This document shows positions 1-5,002 of a stretch of 6,241 bases of DNA, piece after piece (the first letter of the stretch is position 1; each line of letters opens with the position of its first letter). The translations under genes and the position numbers were made by a program. The stretch spans positions 1 to 6,241 of the forward strand of contig JAZKDP010000039.1 in the NCBI GenBank assembly GCA_040387515.1, read 5' to 3'. Source of the DNA: Methylotenera_A sp040387515 (GTDB lineage: Bacteria > Pseudomonadota > Gammaproteobacteria > Burkholderiales > Methylophilaceae). The notes under the pieces are model-generated. The model was not told the origin of the DNA. It worked only from the letters and a program-made list of their open reading frames with translations, and made no database searches.

Positions 1-138
1 TTGAAACGCTTTAAAGACGATGTAAAAGAAGTGAAAAACAACTTTGAGTGCGGTTTATCGTTGAAAAATTACAACGACATTGAAGTGGGCGATATTCTAG
101 AAGTTTACGAAATGGTCGAAGTAGCGCGTACGCTATAA
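1..138 (+). CDS. infB: Translation initiation factor IF-2, C-terminal end (partial)
   Basis: The window opens inside this gene. Frame 1 is open from base 1 and encodes the last 45 residues, ending at TAA (136-138). The peptide begins LKRFKDDVKEV and contains FECGLSLKNYNDIEVGDILE and the terminal VEVARTL, the typical end of bacterial IF-2 domain IV. IF-2 is a cytoplasmic GTPase that brings formylmethionyl-tRNA to the 30S subunit and promotes 50S joining; the C-terminal domain seen here is the part that recognises fMet-tRNA. The GTPase domain lies outside the window. Its neighbour rbfA, 148 bases downstream on the same strand, follows the usual nusA-infB-rbfA order. Identification is firm from the motif and the synteny, although only a short tail is visible. 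Confidence 0.96.
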   Translation: MKRFKDDVKEVKNNFECGLSLKNYNDIEVGDILEVYEMVEVARTL

Positions 139-139
139 C

Positions 140-172
140 TTAAAAATCCGTCATGATACGTCAGGCTTTTAA
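140..172 (+). terminator. Weak hairpin just after infB, possible terminator
   Basis: Directly behind the infB stop, TTAAAA (140-145) can pair with TTTTAA (167-172), and CC (148-149) with GG (164-165). The interior pairs poorly and contains two copies of CGTCA (149-153 and 159-163). The 3' arm supplies a short T run (167-170). It looks like a feeble terminator or 3'-end stem rather than a strong one, so read-through to rbfA is expected. Confidence 0.25.
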
Positions 173-175
173 TTG

Positions 176-249
176 GACTCGTGAAACAAAAAATACTCGC
201 TTACATACAACACGTATGCCGCGCTCAATTTTTTGTTTTACGCCTAGTC
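176..249 (+). repeat. Long imperfect inverted repeat between infB and rbfA
   Basis: The spacer holds a 74-base segment that folds into one extended hairpin. Seen pairings from outside in: GACT (176-179) with AGTC (246-249); CGTG (180-183) with TACG (239-242, one G-T wobble); an uninterrupted 11-bp arm AAACAAAAAAT (184-194) with ATTTTTTGTTT (228-238); CGC (198-200) with GCG (221-223); and CATAC (204-208) with GTATG (214-218) around the loop AACAC. There is a 3-base bulge at 243-245 and small internal loops. No open reading frame is apparent. It could be an RNase processing site, an attenuation element upstream of rbfA, or a small dispersed repeat; the sequence alone does not decide. Confidence 0.6.
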
Positions 250-264
250 TCATTTAGGCTTTTT
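240..264 (+). terminator. Weak terminator-like stem upstream of rbfA
   Basis: GCCTA (242-246) pairs with TAGGC (255-259) around a short loop, and five Ts follow (260-264), which is the layout of a short intrinsic terminator. Its left arm shares bases 242-249 with the larger hairpin at 176-249, so the two folds exclude one another. This suggests attenuation between infB and rbfA, but a 5-bp stem is weak and the role is inferred. Confidence 0.35.
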
Positions 265-286
265 AAGTTATTGGATAGTAAAAAAT

Positions 287-643
287 ATGGCAAAAGAATT
301 TTCAAGAGCAACCCGCGTTGCAGAGCAAATGCAGCGTGAGTTGGCGGACTTATTACAGTTTGAAGTAAAAGATCCGCGCGTTGGCATGATCACCATCACG
401 CAGGTTGAGGTGACGGGCGATATGGCGCATGCCAAGATTTTTTACACGGCGGCAAAAGCCAGCGACAGTATTCAGCAAGGGTTGGAAAAATCGGCGGGTT
501 TCTTGCGCACACAAATAGCCAAGCGTATGCTATTACGCACCGTGCCGCAGTTGCATTTTGTGTACGACGCTTCTATTGATAATGGCATAAAAATGGCGCA
601 GTTGATTGATGCGGCACGCGCGACCGATAAAAACCAAGATTAA
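287..643 (+). CDS. rbfA: 30S ribosome-binding factor A
   Basis: This encodes RbfA, 118 aa against about 133 in E. coli. It is a small cytoplasmic single-domain protein with a type II KH-like fold that binds the free 30S subunit, helps mature the 5' end of 16S rRNA (helix 1 region) and is needed for growth in the cold. Family signs: N-terminal RVAEQMQRELADLL helix (residues 10-23), KDPRVGMITITQVEVTGD (28-45), the KSAG interhelical turn (68-71) replacing the classic KH GXXG, and VPQLHFVYDASIDNGIKM (86-103). The shorter length comes from a brief C-terminal tail, usual for this family. It starts at ATG; only a weak GGAT (273-276) lies upstream as a ribosome binding site, at a rather long 10-base spacing. 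It sits between infB and truB in the conserved order and is probably cotranscribed with truB. Confidence 0.96.
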   Translation: MAKEFSRATRVAEQMQRELADLLQFEVKDPRVGMITITQVEVTGDMAHAKIFYTAAKASDSIQQGLEKSAGFLRTQIAKRMLLRTVPQLHFVYDASIDNGIKMAQLIDAARATDKNQD

Positions 644-667
644 TTAACCTCTTAATACTTTCTAGCT

Positions 668-1588
668 TTGCAGTTCAAACGCACTAAACGCGCCATCAAC
701 GGCGTTTTATTACTCGATAAGCCGCTCGGCTTTTCATCCAATCAAGCATTACAAAAAGTAAAGTGGCTCTTTTCTGCCGCCAAAGCTGGCCACACAGGCA
801 CGCTTGATCCGCTGGCAACTGGACTGTTACCCATTTGTTTGGGCGAAGCGACAAAGTTTGCCCAATATGTGACGGATGCAGACAAAACCTATTTCGCGAC
901 TATTAAATTGGGTGCGACCACCACCACTGGCGATGCGGAAGGCGAGGTGTTAACAACTGCGCCAGTAAACGTTACACAGCTCCAGCTTGAGGCTGCTTGC
1001 AAGCAATTTTTGGGTGAAATAAGCCAAATGCCACCCATGTATTCGGCTTTAAAGCATGAAGGCAAGGCGCTGTACGAATATGCTAGAGAAGGCGTGAATA
1101 TTGAACGAAAAACACGATTAATTACTATACAAAGTATTGTGGTTAACATGTTTGATGGTGGCGATATTGCAGAAATTACGGTTAGTTGTAGTAAAGGTAC
1201 TTATATCCGCACGCTTGCAGAAGATATTGGCGCGGAACTTGGCTGTGGCGCACATTTAATCGGCTTGCGCCGTATAGAAACTGCAGGCTATTTATTATCA
1301 CAAGCAATGACAATTGAGCAATTAGAGGCGCTGTCACAAGAGAATCGTGATGCATTGCTATTGCCAGTTGATTCGGCGATAGAAACTCTGGAAAAAGTTG
1401 TTTTAAATGCGGATGCTGCGCATTTTATCATGCAAGGCCAGGCTGTTTGGTTATCTGGAAACACACATTTGTCTGTGGGCGATGATTTAAGGCTTTATGA
1501 TGAGCAGGGTCAATTTCTAGGTCTAGGTTTTTTGCAGGACGACGGGAAAATTGTACCCAAAAGGCTAATTCAGCGCTTAGATAATTAA
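668..1588 (+). CDS. truB: tRNA pseudouridine(55) synthase TruB
   Basis: This encodes TruB, 306 aa (E. coli 314), which converts U55 in the T loop of almost all elongator tRNAs to pseudouridine and also acts as a tRNA folding chaperone. Visible family landmarks: NGVLLLDKPLGFSSN (residues 11-25), the catalytic motif AGHTGTLDPLATG with the nucleophile Asp47, PPMYSALKHEGKALYEYAREG (about 121-141), and CSKGTYIRTLAEDIG (about 174-188). The C-terminal 70 or so residues are the small TruB C-terminal/PUA-like RNA-binding domain. The start is TTG at 668-670: the frame is closed by a stop at 653-655, there is no ATG or GTG between, and the conserved N-terminus begins within a dozen codons. No Shine-Dalgarno sequence is apparent, so translation is probably coupled to rbfA, whose stop is 24 bases upstream. 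Its stop codon lies inside a 15-bp inverted repeat. Confidence 0.95.
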   Translation: MQFKRTKRAINGVLLLDKPLGFSSNQALQKVKWLFSAAKAGHTGTLDPLATGLLPICLGEATKFAQYVTDADKTYFATIKLGATTTTGDAEGEVLTTAPVNVTQLQLEAACKQFLGEISQMPPMYSALKHEGKALYEYAREGVNIERKTRLITIQSIVVNMFDGGDIAEITVSCSKGTYIRTLAEDIGAELGCGAHLIGLRRIETAGYLLSQAMTIEQLEALSQENRDALLLPVDSAIETLEKVVLNADAAHFIMQGQAVWLSGNTHLSVGDDLRLYDEQGQFLGLGFLQDDGKIVPKRLIQRLDN

Positions 1589-1600
1589 GCGCTGAATTAG
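1565..1600 (+). repeat. Perfect 15-bp inverted repeat spanning the truB stop
   Basis: CTAATTCAGCGCTTA (1565-1579) and TAAGCGCTGAATTAG (1586-1600) are exact reverse complements around the six-base loop GATAAT. The truB stop TAA (1586-1588) is the first codon of the right arm, so the last codons of truB form the left arm. No T run follows at once (the nearest starts at 1610), so it does not look like a canonical terminator. A 3'-end stabilising or RNase III-type processing stem is more likely. Confidence 0.75.
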
Positions 1601-1608
1601 GAGTCAAG

Positions 1609-1638
1609 CTTTTTAATCACAGGAAAATGATTAAAAAG
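1609..1638 (+). repeat. Second hairpin after truB (11-bp inverted repeat)
   Basis: CTTTTTAATCA (1609-1619) is the exact reverse complement of TGATTAAAAAG (1628-1638), with loop CAGGAAAA. It follows the truB stop palindrome after eight bases and uses as its left arm the T run that might otherwise have completed a terminator. The two stems together probably mark the 3' end or a processing point of truB mRNA ahead of the rpsO promoter. Confidence 0.6.
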
Positions 1639-1674
1639 TGTAATTGAATGAATGGCTTGCGGTGTATAAAGCGC

Positions 1675-1703
1675 TTGTTAAAAAGAATTAATCACGTTAG
1701 AAT
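1675..1703 (+). promoter_or_regulatory. Sigma70-type promoter for rpsO
   Basis: TTGTTA (1675-1680, 4 of 6 to the -35 consensus) and TAGAAT (1698-1703, 5 of 6 to the -10) are separated by exactly 17 bases. Transcription would start near 1709, leaving a leader of about 79 bases before the rpsO ATG. A palindrome AAGCGCTT (1669-1676) overlaps the edge of the -35 box. An rpsO promoter in the truB-rpsO gap is known in E. coli, which supports the call. Confidence 0.7.
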
Positions 1704-1722
1704 GCTGGATTAATCGTAAATG

Positions 1723-1764
1723 AATGTATTTGCGGGTTCAATTTAAAAGACCTGTTTTTACATT
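1723..1764 (+). promoter_or_regulatory. Structured rpsO leader, candidate S15 autoregulatory site
   Basis: Within the inferred leader, AATGTA (1723-1728) pairs with TACATT (1759-1764). After a symmetric 4x4 internal loop, CGGGTT (1733-1738) pairs with GACCTG (1749-1754), including two G-U wobbles, around a ten-base A/T-rich loop. S15 is known to repress its own translation in several bacteria by binding leader RNAs of differing shape, often through adjacent G-U and G-C pairs; here C1733-G1754 sits beside G1734-U1753. The stem ends 12 bases before the AAAGGA Shine-Dalgarno (1776-1781). The fold is seen; the regulatory role is inferred. Confidence 0.4.
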
Positions 1765-1787
1765 GACGCTAACTCAAAGGAAAAAAG

Positions 1788-2057
1788 ATGGCAATTACAG
1801 CAGTAGATACCGCAAAAGTCGTAGCAGATTATCAACGTGCTCCAGGTGATACAGGTAGTCCGGAAGTGCAAGTAGCGCTTTTAACAAACCGTATTACTTA
1901 CTTAACTGAGCATTTTAAAGCAAACAAAAAAGACAATCACTCACGCCGCGGTTTATTGGCTATGGTGAGTCAACGTCGTCGTTTGTTAGATTATTTGAAA
2001 AGTAGAGATGTAAGCCGTTATCAAACGTTGATTGAGCGTTTAAGCTTACGTAAGTAA
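1788..2057 (+). CDS. rpsO: 30S ribosomal protein S15
   Basis: This encodes S15, 89 aa, the full usual length. It is a primary 16S rRNA-binding protein of the 30S platform that binds the three-way junction of helices 20-22 and contributes to the B4 intersubunit bridge. Landmarks: the APGDTGSPEVQVALLTNRI segment (residues 18-36), TEHF.....KDNHSRRGL (40-56) with His42, Asp49 and Ser52, which contact the G-U/G-C site of the rRNA in this family, and the basic RRRLLDYLKSRDVSRY helix (63-78). The ATG start is preceded by a strong AAAGGA (1776-1781) at a six-base spacing. It has its own promoter upstream, and a terminator lies between it and pnp. The leader shows structure that may mediate S15 feedback. 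Confidence 0.98.
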   Translation: MAITAVDTAKVVADYQRAPGDTGSPEVQVALLTNRITYLTEHFKANKKDNHSRRGLLAMVSQRRRLLDYLKSRDVSRYQTLIERLSLRK

Positions 2058-2092
2058 TTGTTATAAAAATACCAAGTTTTTTAACGCTTAAT

Positions 2093-2120
2093 TTGTTAAT
2101 TCTGGGTTCATTTTTATAAT
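2093..2120 (+). promoter_or_regulatory. Near-consensus promoter upstream of pnp
   Basis: A perfect TATAAT (2115-2120) follows TTGTTA (2093-2098, 4 of 6 to the -35 consensus) with a 16-base spacer. The start point would fall near 2127, at the foot of the terminator hairpin at 2125-2161. E. coli also has a separate pnp promoter in the rpsO-pnp gap, so one is expected here. Caveats: the spacer is AT-rich, where chance -10 boxes are common, and a terminator immediately behind a start site is peculiar. Confidence 0.5.
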
Positions 2121-2124
2121 TTAG

Positions 2125-2161
2125 AAAGGCCGATTGCATGGTGATATGCGTCGGCTTTTTT
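2125..2161 (+). terminator. Intrinsic terminator between rpsO and pnp
   Basis: GCCGA (2129-2133) pairs with TCGGC (2151-2155). The stem continues inward with a T-G wobble, a bulged T and GCAT (2136-2139) with ATGC (2146-2149), closed by the loop GGTGAT. Six Ts follow (2156-2161) and AAA (2125-2127) lies before, so the stem can extend into the T run. This is a standard Rho-independent terminator for rpsO; partial read-through to pnp is likely, as in E. coli. Confidence 0.85.
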
Positions 2162-2199
2162 GTTTTATATATTTATCACAAATGTTTGTTATTAAAGTC

Positions 2200-2227
2200 A
2201 GTTGCTATTGGGTAGTGAATAGCAATT
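2200..2227 (+). promoter_or_regulatory. Hairpin in the pnp leader, candidate processing/autoregulation site
   Basis: Bases 2200-2209 pair with 2218-2227 (ten pairs, one G-T wobble; core TTGCTATT with AATAGCAA) around the loop GGGTAGTG. It lies 12 bases before the AAGGA Shine-Dalgarno (2240-2244) of pnp. In E. coli, pnp is autoregulated through RNase III cleavage of a leader stem followed by PNPase degradation of the cut strand. This stem occupies a comparable place but is much shorter than a usual RNase III substrate, so the analogy is tentative. Confidence 0.45.
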
Positions 2228-2250
2228 AATTGAATTGAAAAGGAAAAATA

Positions 2251-4365
2251 ATGTTTAATAAAGTTAAAAAAAGTATTCAATATGGTGCGCATGAGCTCAC
2301 GATTGAAACAGGTGAAATCGCGCGTCAAGCAGATGGCGCAGTACTAGTTAGTTATGGTGATACTGTTGTTTTAGTATCGGTAGTTGGTAAACATGAAGTA
2401 AAAGCAGGCCAAGATTTCTTTCCGTTAACCGTTGATTACATGGAAAAAACCTACGCAGCAGGTAAGATTCCTGGTGGTTTCTTTAAGCGCGAAGGCCGTC
2501 CTTCAGAAAAAGAAACGCTTACATCACGTTTAATTGATCGCCCAATCCGCCCGTTATTCCCAGAAGCATTTTTGAATGAAGTGCAAATTGTTGCGACTGT
2601 TATGTCGTCTGATCCAGAAATCGACTCTGATATTCCTGCGATTATTGGTGCATCAGCAGCCTTGTCATTATCAGGCATTCCATTCTTTGGCCCATTAGGC
2701 GCAGCGCGCGTTGGCTATATTGATGGCGAATACGTATTAAATCCAACTAAAGCACAGTTAGAAGTAACCGATTTAGATTTAGTAGTTGCAGCGACAGAAA
2801 CAGCTGTGATGATGGTGGAATCTGAAGCGAAAGAATTATCAGAAGAAGTGATGCTTGGCGCGGTTGTTTATGGTCACGAGCAAATGCAAGCAGTGATTAA
2901 AATGATTAATGAATTATCTGCAGAAGCAGGTAAAGACGCGTGGGATTGGGTTGCTCCAGAGCCAGATACAGCATTAATTGCGAAAATGGCTGATTTAGCT
3001 GCTGCTGACGTGAATGCAGCTTTCCAAATTAAAGCAAAAGGCGCGCGTTCTGCCAAGTTAGATGAAATTAAAAATCGTGTTTTAGCTGAATTAATCACTG
3101 AAAACACTTCAACAGATGAAGCGAATAAAATTAAAACAGAGTTTTTTAATTTAGAAGCGAAAACTGTCCGTAGTCAAATCTTGAATGGTGAGCCACGTAT
3201 TGATGGCCGTGATACACGCACTGTGCGCCCAATCACTGTACGTACTGGCGTATTGCCGCGCACACATGGTTCTGCACTATTCACACGTGGTGAAACACAG
3301 GCTTTAGTGGTGGTAACTCTAGGTACAGGACGTGATGAGCAAGTGATTGACGCCTTACAAGGTGAGTTTAAAGATCGTTTTATGTTGCATTACAACATGC
3401 CTCCGTATGCAACTGGTGAAACTGGCCGCGTTGGCACACCAAAACGTCGTGAAATCGGTCATGGTCGTTTAGCGAAGCGTGCTTTATTGGCTGCATTACC
3501 TTCAGCTGAAGAGTTTGGTTATACCGTGCGCATTGTTTCAGAAATCACTGAATCGAACGGCTCTAGCTCAATGGCTTCAGTCTGTGGTGGCTCATTAGCC
3601 ATGATGGATGCTGGCGTTCCGCTAAAAAACCATGTAGCAGGTATCGCGATGGGATTAATTAAAGAAGGTAACCGCGTTGCGGTGTTAACTGACATTTTAG
3701 GTGATGAAGATCATTTAGGCGATATGGACTTTAAAGTAGCGGGTACAGAAGATGGTATTACAGCGCTACAAATGGACATTAAAATTACCGGTATTACTGC
3801 ACAAATTATGCAGGTGGCATTGGCACAAGCCAAAGAAGGTCGCGCGCATATCTTAGGCATCATGCAATCTGCTATGAGCACGGTTAACACTGAAATGTCA
3901 GCATTTGCGCCACGCATTATCACCATGAAAATCAACGCTGATAAAATCCGTGATGTGATTGGTAAAGGCGGCGCGGTGATTCGTGCATTAACAGAAGAAA
4001 CTGGCACCAGCATTGATATTGAAGATGACGGTACGATCAAAATTGCTTGTACAAGTGCGGAACAAGGTGCTGAAGCACAACGTCGTATCGCGGAAATTAC
4101 AGCTGAAGTTGAAGTTGGCCAAATTTATGAAGGCCCAGTGGTTAAGTTACTAGACTTTGGTGCGGTTGTTAGCTTGTTGCCAGGTAAAGATGGTTTGGTA
4201 CATATCTCACAAATCGCGCATCAACGTGTAAATGCGGTAAGTGACTTTGTAAAAGAAGGCGATATCGTTAAAGTAAAAGTAGTGGAAATTGATGATAAAG
4301 GCAAAGTGCGTTTAAGCATGAAAGCTTTAATTGAGGCGCCAGCGAAAGAAGAGCCAGCGCAGTAA
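2251..4365 (+). CDS. pnp: Polynucleotide phosphorylase (PNPase)
   Basis: This encodes PNPase, 704 aa (E. coli 711), a trimeric phosphate-dependent 3'-5' exoribonuclease that releases nucleoside diphosphates, degrades mRNA and can add 3' tails; it often works with RNase E and a helicase. Domains in order: first RNase PH domain (about 10-145, with the FFKREGRPSEKETLTSRLID region at 77-96), an all-helical linker domain (about 240-310), second catalytic RNase PH domain (about 320-540), a KH domain with GKGG at 571-574, and an S1 domain (about 622-690). Active-site features are present: the phosphate-binding ESNGSSSMAS stretch (434-443) and LGDEDHLGDMDF with Asp485 and Asp491, matching E. coli Asp486 and Asp492. 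The ATG is preceded by AAGGA at a six-base spacing. All domains are complete, with no frameshift. Regulation probably involves the upstream promoter, terminator and leader hairpin. Confidence 0.98.
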   Translation: MFNKVKKSIQYGAHELTIETGEIARQADGAVLVSYGDTVVLVSVVGKHEVKAGQDFFPLTVDYMEKTYAAGKIPGGFFKREGRPSEKETLTSRLIDRPIRPLFPEAFLNEVQIVATVMSSDPEIDSDIPAIIGASAALSLSGIPFFGPLGAARVGYIDGEYVLNPTKAQLEVTDLDLVVAATETAVMMVESEAKELSEEVMLGAVVYGHEQMQAVIKMINELSAEAGKDAWDWVAPEPDTALIAKMADLAAADVNAAFQIKAKGARSAKLDEIKNRVLAELITENTSTDEANKIKTEFFNLEAKTVRSQILNGEPRIDGRDTRTVRPITVRTGVLPRTHGSALFTRGETQALVVVTLGTGRDEQVIDALQGEFKDRFMLHYNMPPYATGETGRVGTPKRREIGHGRLAKRALLAALPSAEEFGYTVRIVSEITESNGSSSMASVCGGSLAMMDAGVPLKNHVAGIAMGLIKEGNRVAVLTDILGDEDHLGDMDFKVAGTEDGITALQMDIKITGITAQIMQVALAQAKEGRAHILGIMQSAMSTVNTEMSAFAPRIITMKINADKIRDVIGKGGAVIRALTEETGTSIDIEDDGTIKIACTSAEQGAEAQRRIAEITAEVEVGQIYEGPVVKLLDFGAVVSLLPGKDGLVHISQIAHQRVNAVSDFVKEGDIVKVKVVEIDDKGKVRLSMKALIEAPAKEEPAQ

Positions 4366-4382
4366 GATAAGTAGTCTTGGTA

Positions 4383-4414
4383 AACAAAAAGCCCGCGAAA
4401 GCGGGCTTTTTGTT
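4383..4414 (+). terminator. Strong bidirectional terminator between pnp and dksA
   Basis: A 14-bp perfect stem (4383-4396 with 4401-4414) has the GC core AGCCCGC/GCGGGCT, a GAAA tetraloop and a T run at 4407-4411. The A run on the left arm (4386-4390) gives the same layout on the - strand, so it can end both pnp and the convergent dksA transcript. It starts 17 bases after the pnp stop and lies 45 bases beyond the dksA stop. Confidence 0.93.
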
Positions 4415-4428
4415 ATTCATGCTTTTGG

Positions 4429-4452
4429 TTTAAATTAAAAGCTTAATTTAAA
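4429..4452. repeat. AT-only palindrome near the dksA 3' end
   Basis: TTTAAATTAA (4429-4438) and TTAATTTAAA (4443-4452) are exact reverse complements around the loop AAGC. An alternative smaller pairing, GCTTTT (4421-4426) with AAAAGC (4437-4442), overlaps it. It sits seven bases past the dksA stop on the - strand. AT-only stems are weak, and this may be no more than chance in AT-rich spacer or an accessory to the adjacent terminator. Confidence 0.4.
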
Positions 4453-4459
4453 TACTTAA

Positions 4460-4882
4460 CTATTTTGCGACTTGTCTTTCACGCATTTCATCTAAGGTTT
4501 TGCAATCGATGCACAATGTCGCTGTAGGGCGTGCTTCTAAACGTTTTAAACCAATTTCTACGCCACAACCCTCACAATACCCATATTCATTCGCGTCAAT
4601 GTTGCGCAGTGTTTCATCAATTTTTTTGATTAACTTACGCTCGCGGTCACGATTGCGCAACTCTAAAGCCATGTCAGACTCTTGGCTGGCACGGTCATTT
4701 GGATCGGCAAACATGGTGACTTCATCTTGCATCGTGTGCACGGTTTTGTCGATGTCGTGACTTAAATCAGATTTCCAGTTATTTAAAATAGCGCGAAAAT
4801 GATTCAGTTGATTTTTATTCATGTATTCCTCATCAGGTTTTGGCTGATAAGGAGTGAATGTTTTAGTAAGGGTTTCTGCCAT
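4460..4882 (-). CDS. dksA: RNA polymerase-binding transcription factor DksA
   Basis: This encodes DksA, 140 aa (E. coli 151). It binds in the RNA polymerase secondary channel and, with ppGpp, represses rRNA and tRNA promoters and activates amino acid biosynthesis promoters during the stringent response. Seen: the conserved YQPKPDEEYMN segment (residues 12-22); a coiled-coil hairpin (about 30-95) whose tip DPNDRASQ carries Asp60, Asp63 and Ala65, matching E. coli Asp71, Asp74 and Ala76; LELRNRDRERKLIKKI (73-88); and a four-cysteine zinc finger, Cys103, Cys106, Cys124 and Cys127, with the family RLEARPTATLCIDCKTL block. The chosen ATG (4880-4882) has a modest GGAT six bases off. An internal ATG at codon 21 has a better GAGGAA before it, but the conserved residues 12-20 favour the longer form. 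folD lies upstream on the same strand; dksA also has its own promoter. Confidence 0.96.
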   Translation of the reverse strand: MAETLTKTFTPYQPKPDEEYMNKNQLNHFRAILNNWKSDLSHDIDKTVHTMQDEVTMFADPNDRASQESDMALELRNRDRERKLIKKIDETLRNIDANEYGYCEGCGVEIGLKRLEARPTATLCIDCKTLDEMRERQVAK

Positions 4883-4927
4883 AGTTTATCCAGCTAGTTT
4901 TTGTAATAAAATCAGTTACTTGAAAAA

Positions 4928-4957
4928 ATTAGAACGATAAATATTTGAAATTTTCAA
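4928..4957 (-). promoter_or_regulatory. Promoter for dksA
   Basis: Read on the - strand, TTGAAA (4957-4952, 5 of 6 to the -35 consensus) and TCTAAT (4933-4928, 5 of 6 to the -10) are 18 bases apart. The start would be near 4921, giving a leader of about 39 bases. The -35 box is one half of an inverted repeat, TTGAAA-T-TTTCAA (4945-4957), and two further short palindromes lie just upstream (TCGCGCGA at 4958-4965, GTGTACAC at 4966-4973). Confidence 0.6.
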
Positions 4958-5002
4958 TCGCGCGAGTGTACACCTATTGCGCTAGATATGCAAAAGTTGA
5001 TT

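Noticed and set aside
889..1149. 86-codon open frame on the - strand inside truB
   Set aside because: Lies fully within a firmly identified gene and has no recognisable motif or supporting context.
1720..1746. Eight-codon ORF (MNVFAGSI) in the rpsO leader, a possible leader peptide
   Set aside because: No Shine-Dalgarno sequence precedes it and the codons show no regulatory bias; such tiny ORFs are common by chance. It overlaps the more plausible leader stem.
2451..4040. Three - strand open frames (75, 77 and 109 codons) inside pnp
   Set aside because: All overlap an intact PNPase with complete domains; their low-complexity Ser/Ile/Ala composition is typical of antisense shadows.
4500..4760. 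86-codon + strand open frame opposite dksA
   Set aside because: Mirrors the conserved dksA coding strand; Ser/Arg-rich with no family features.
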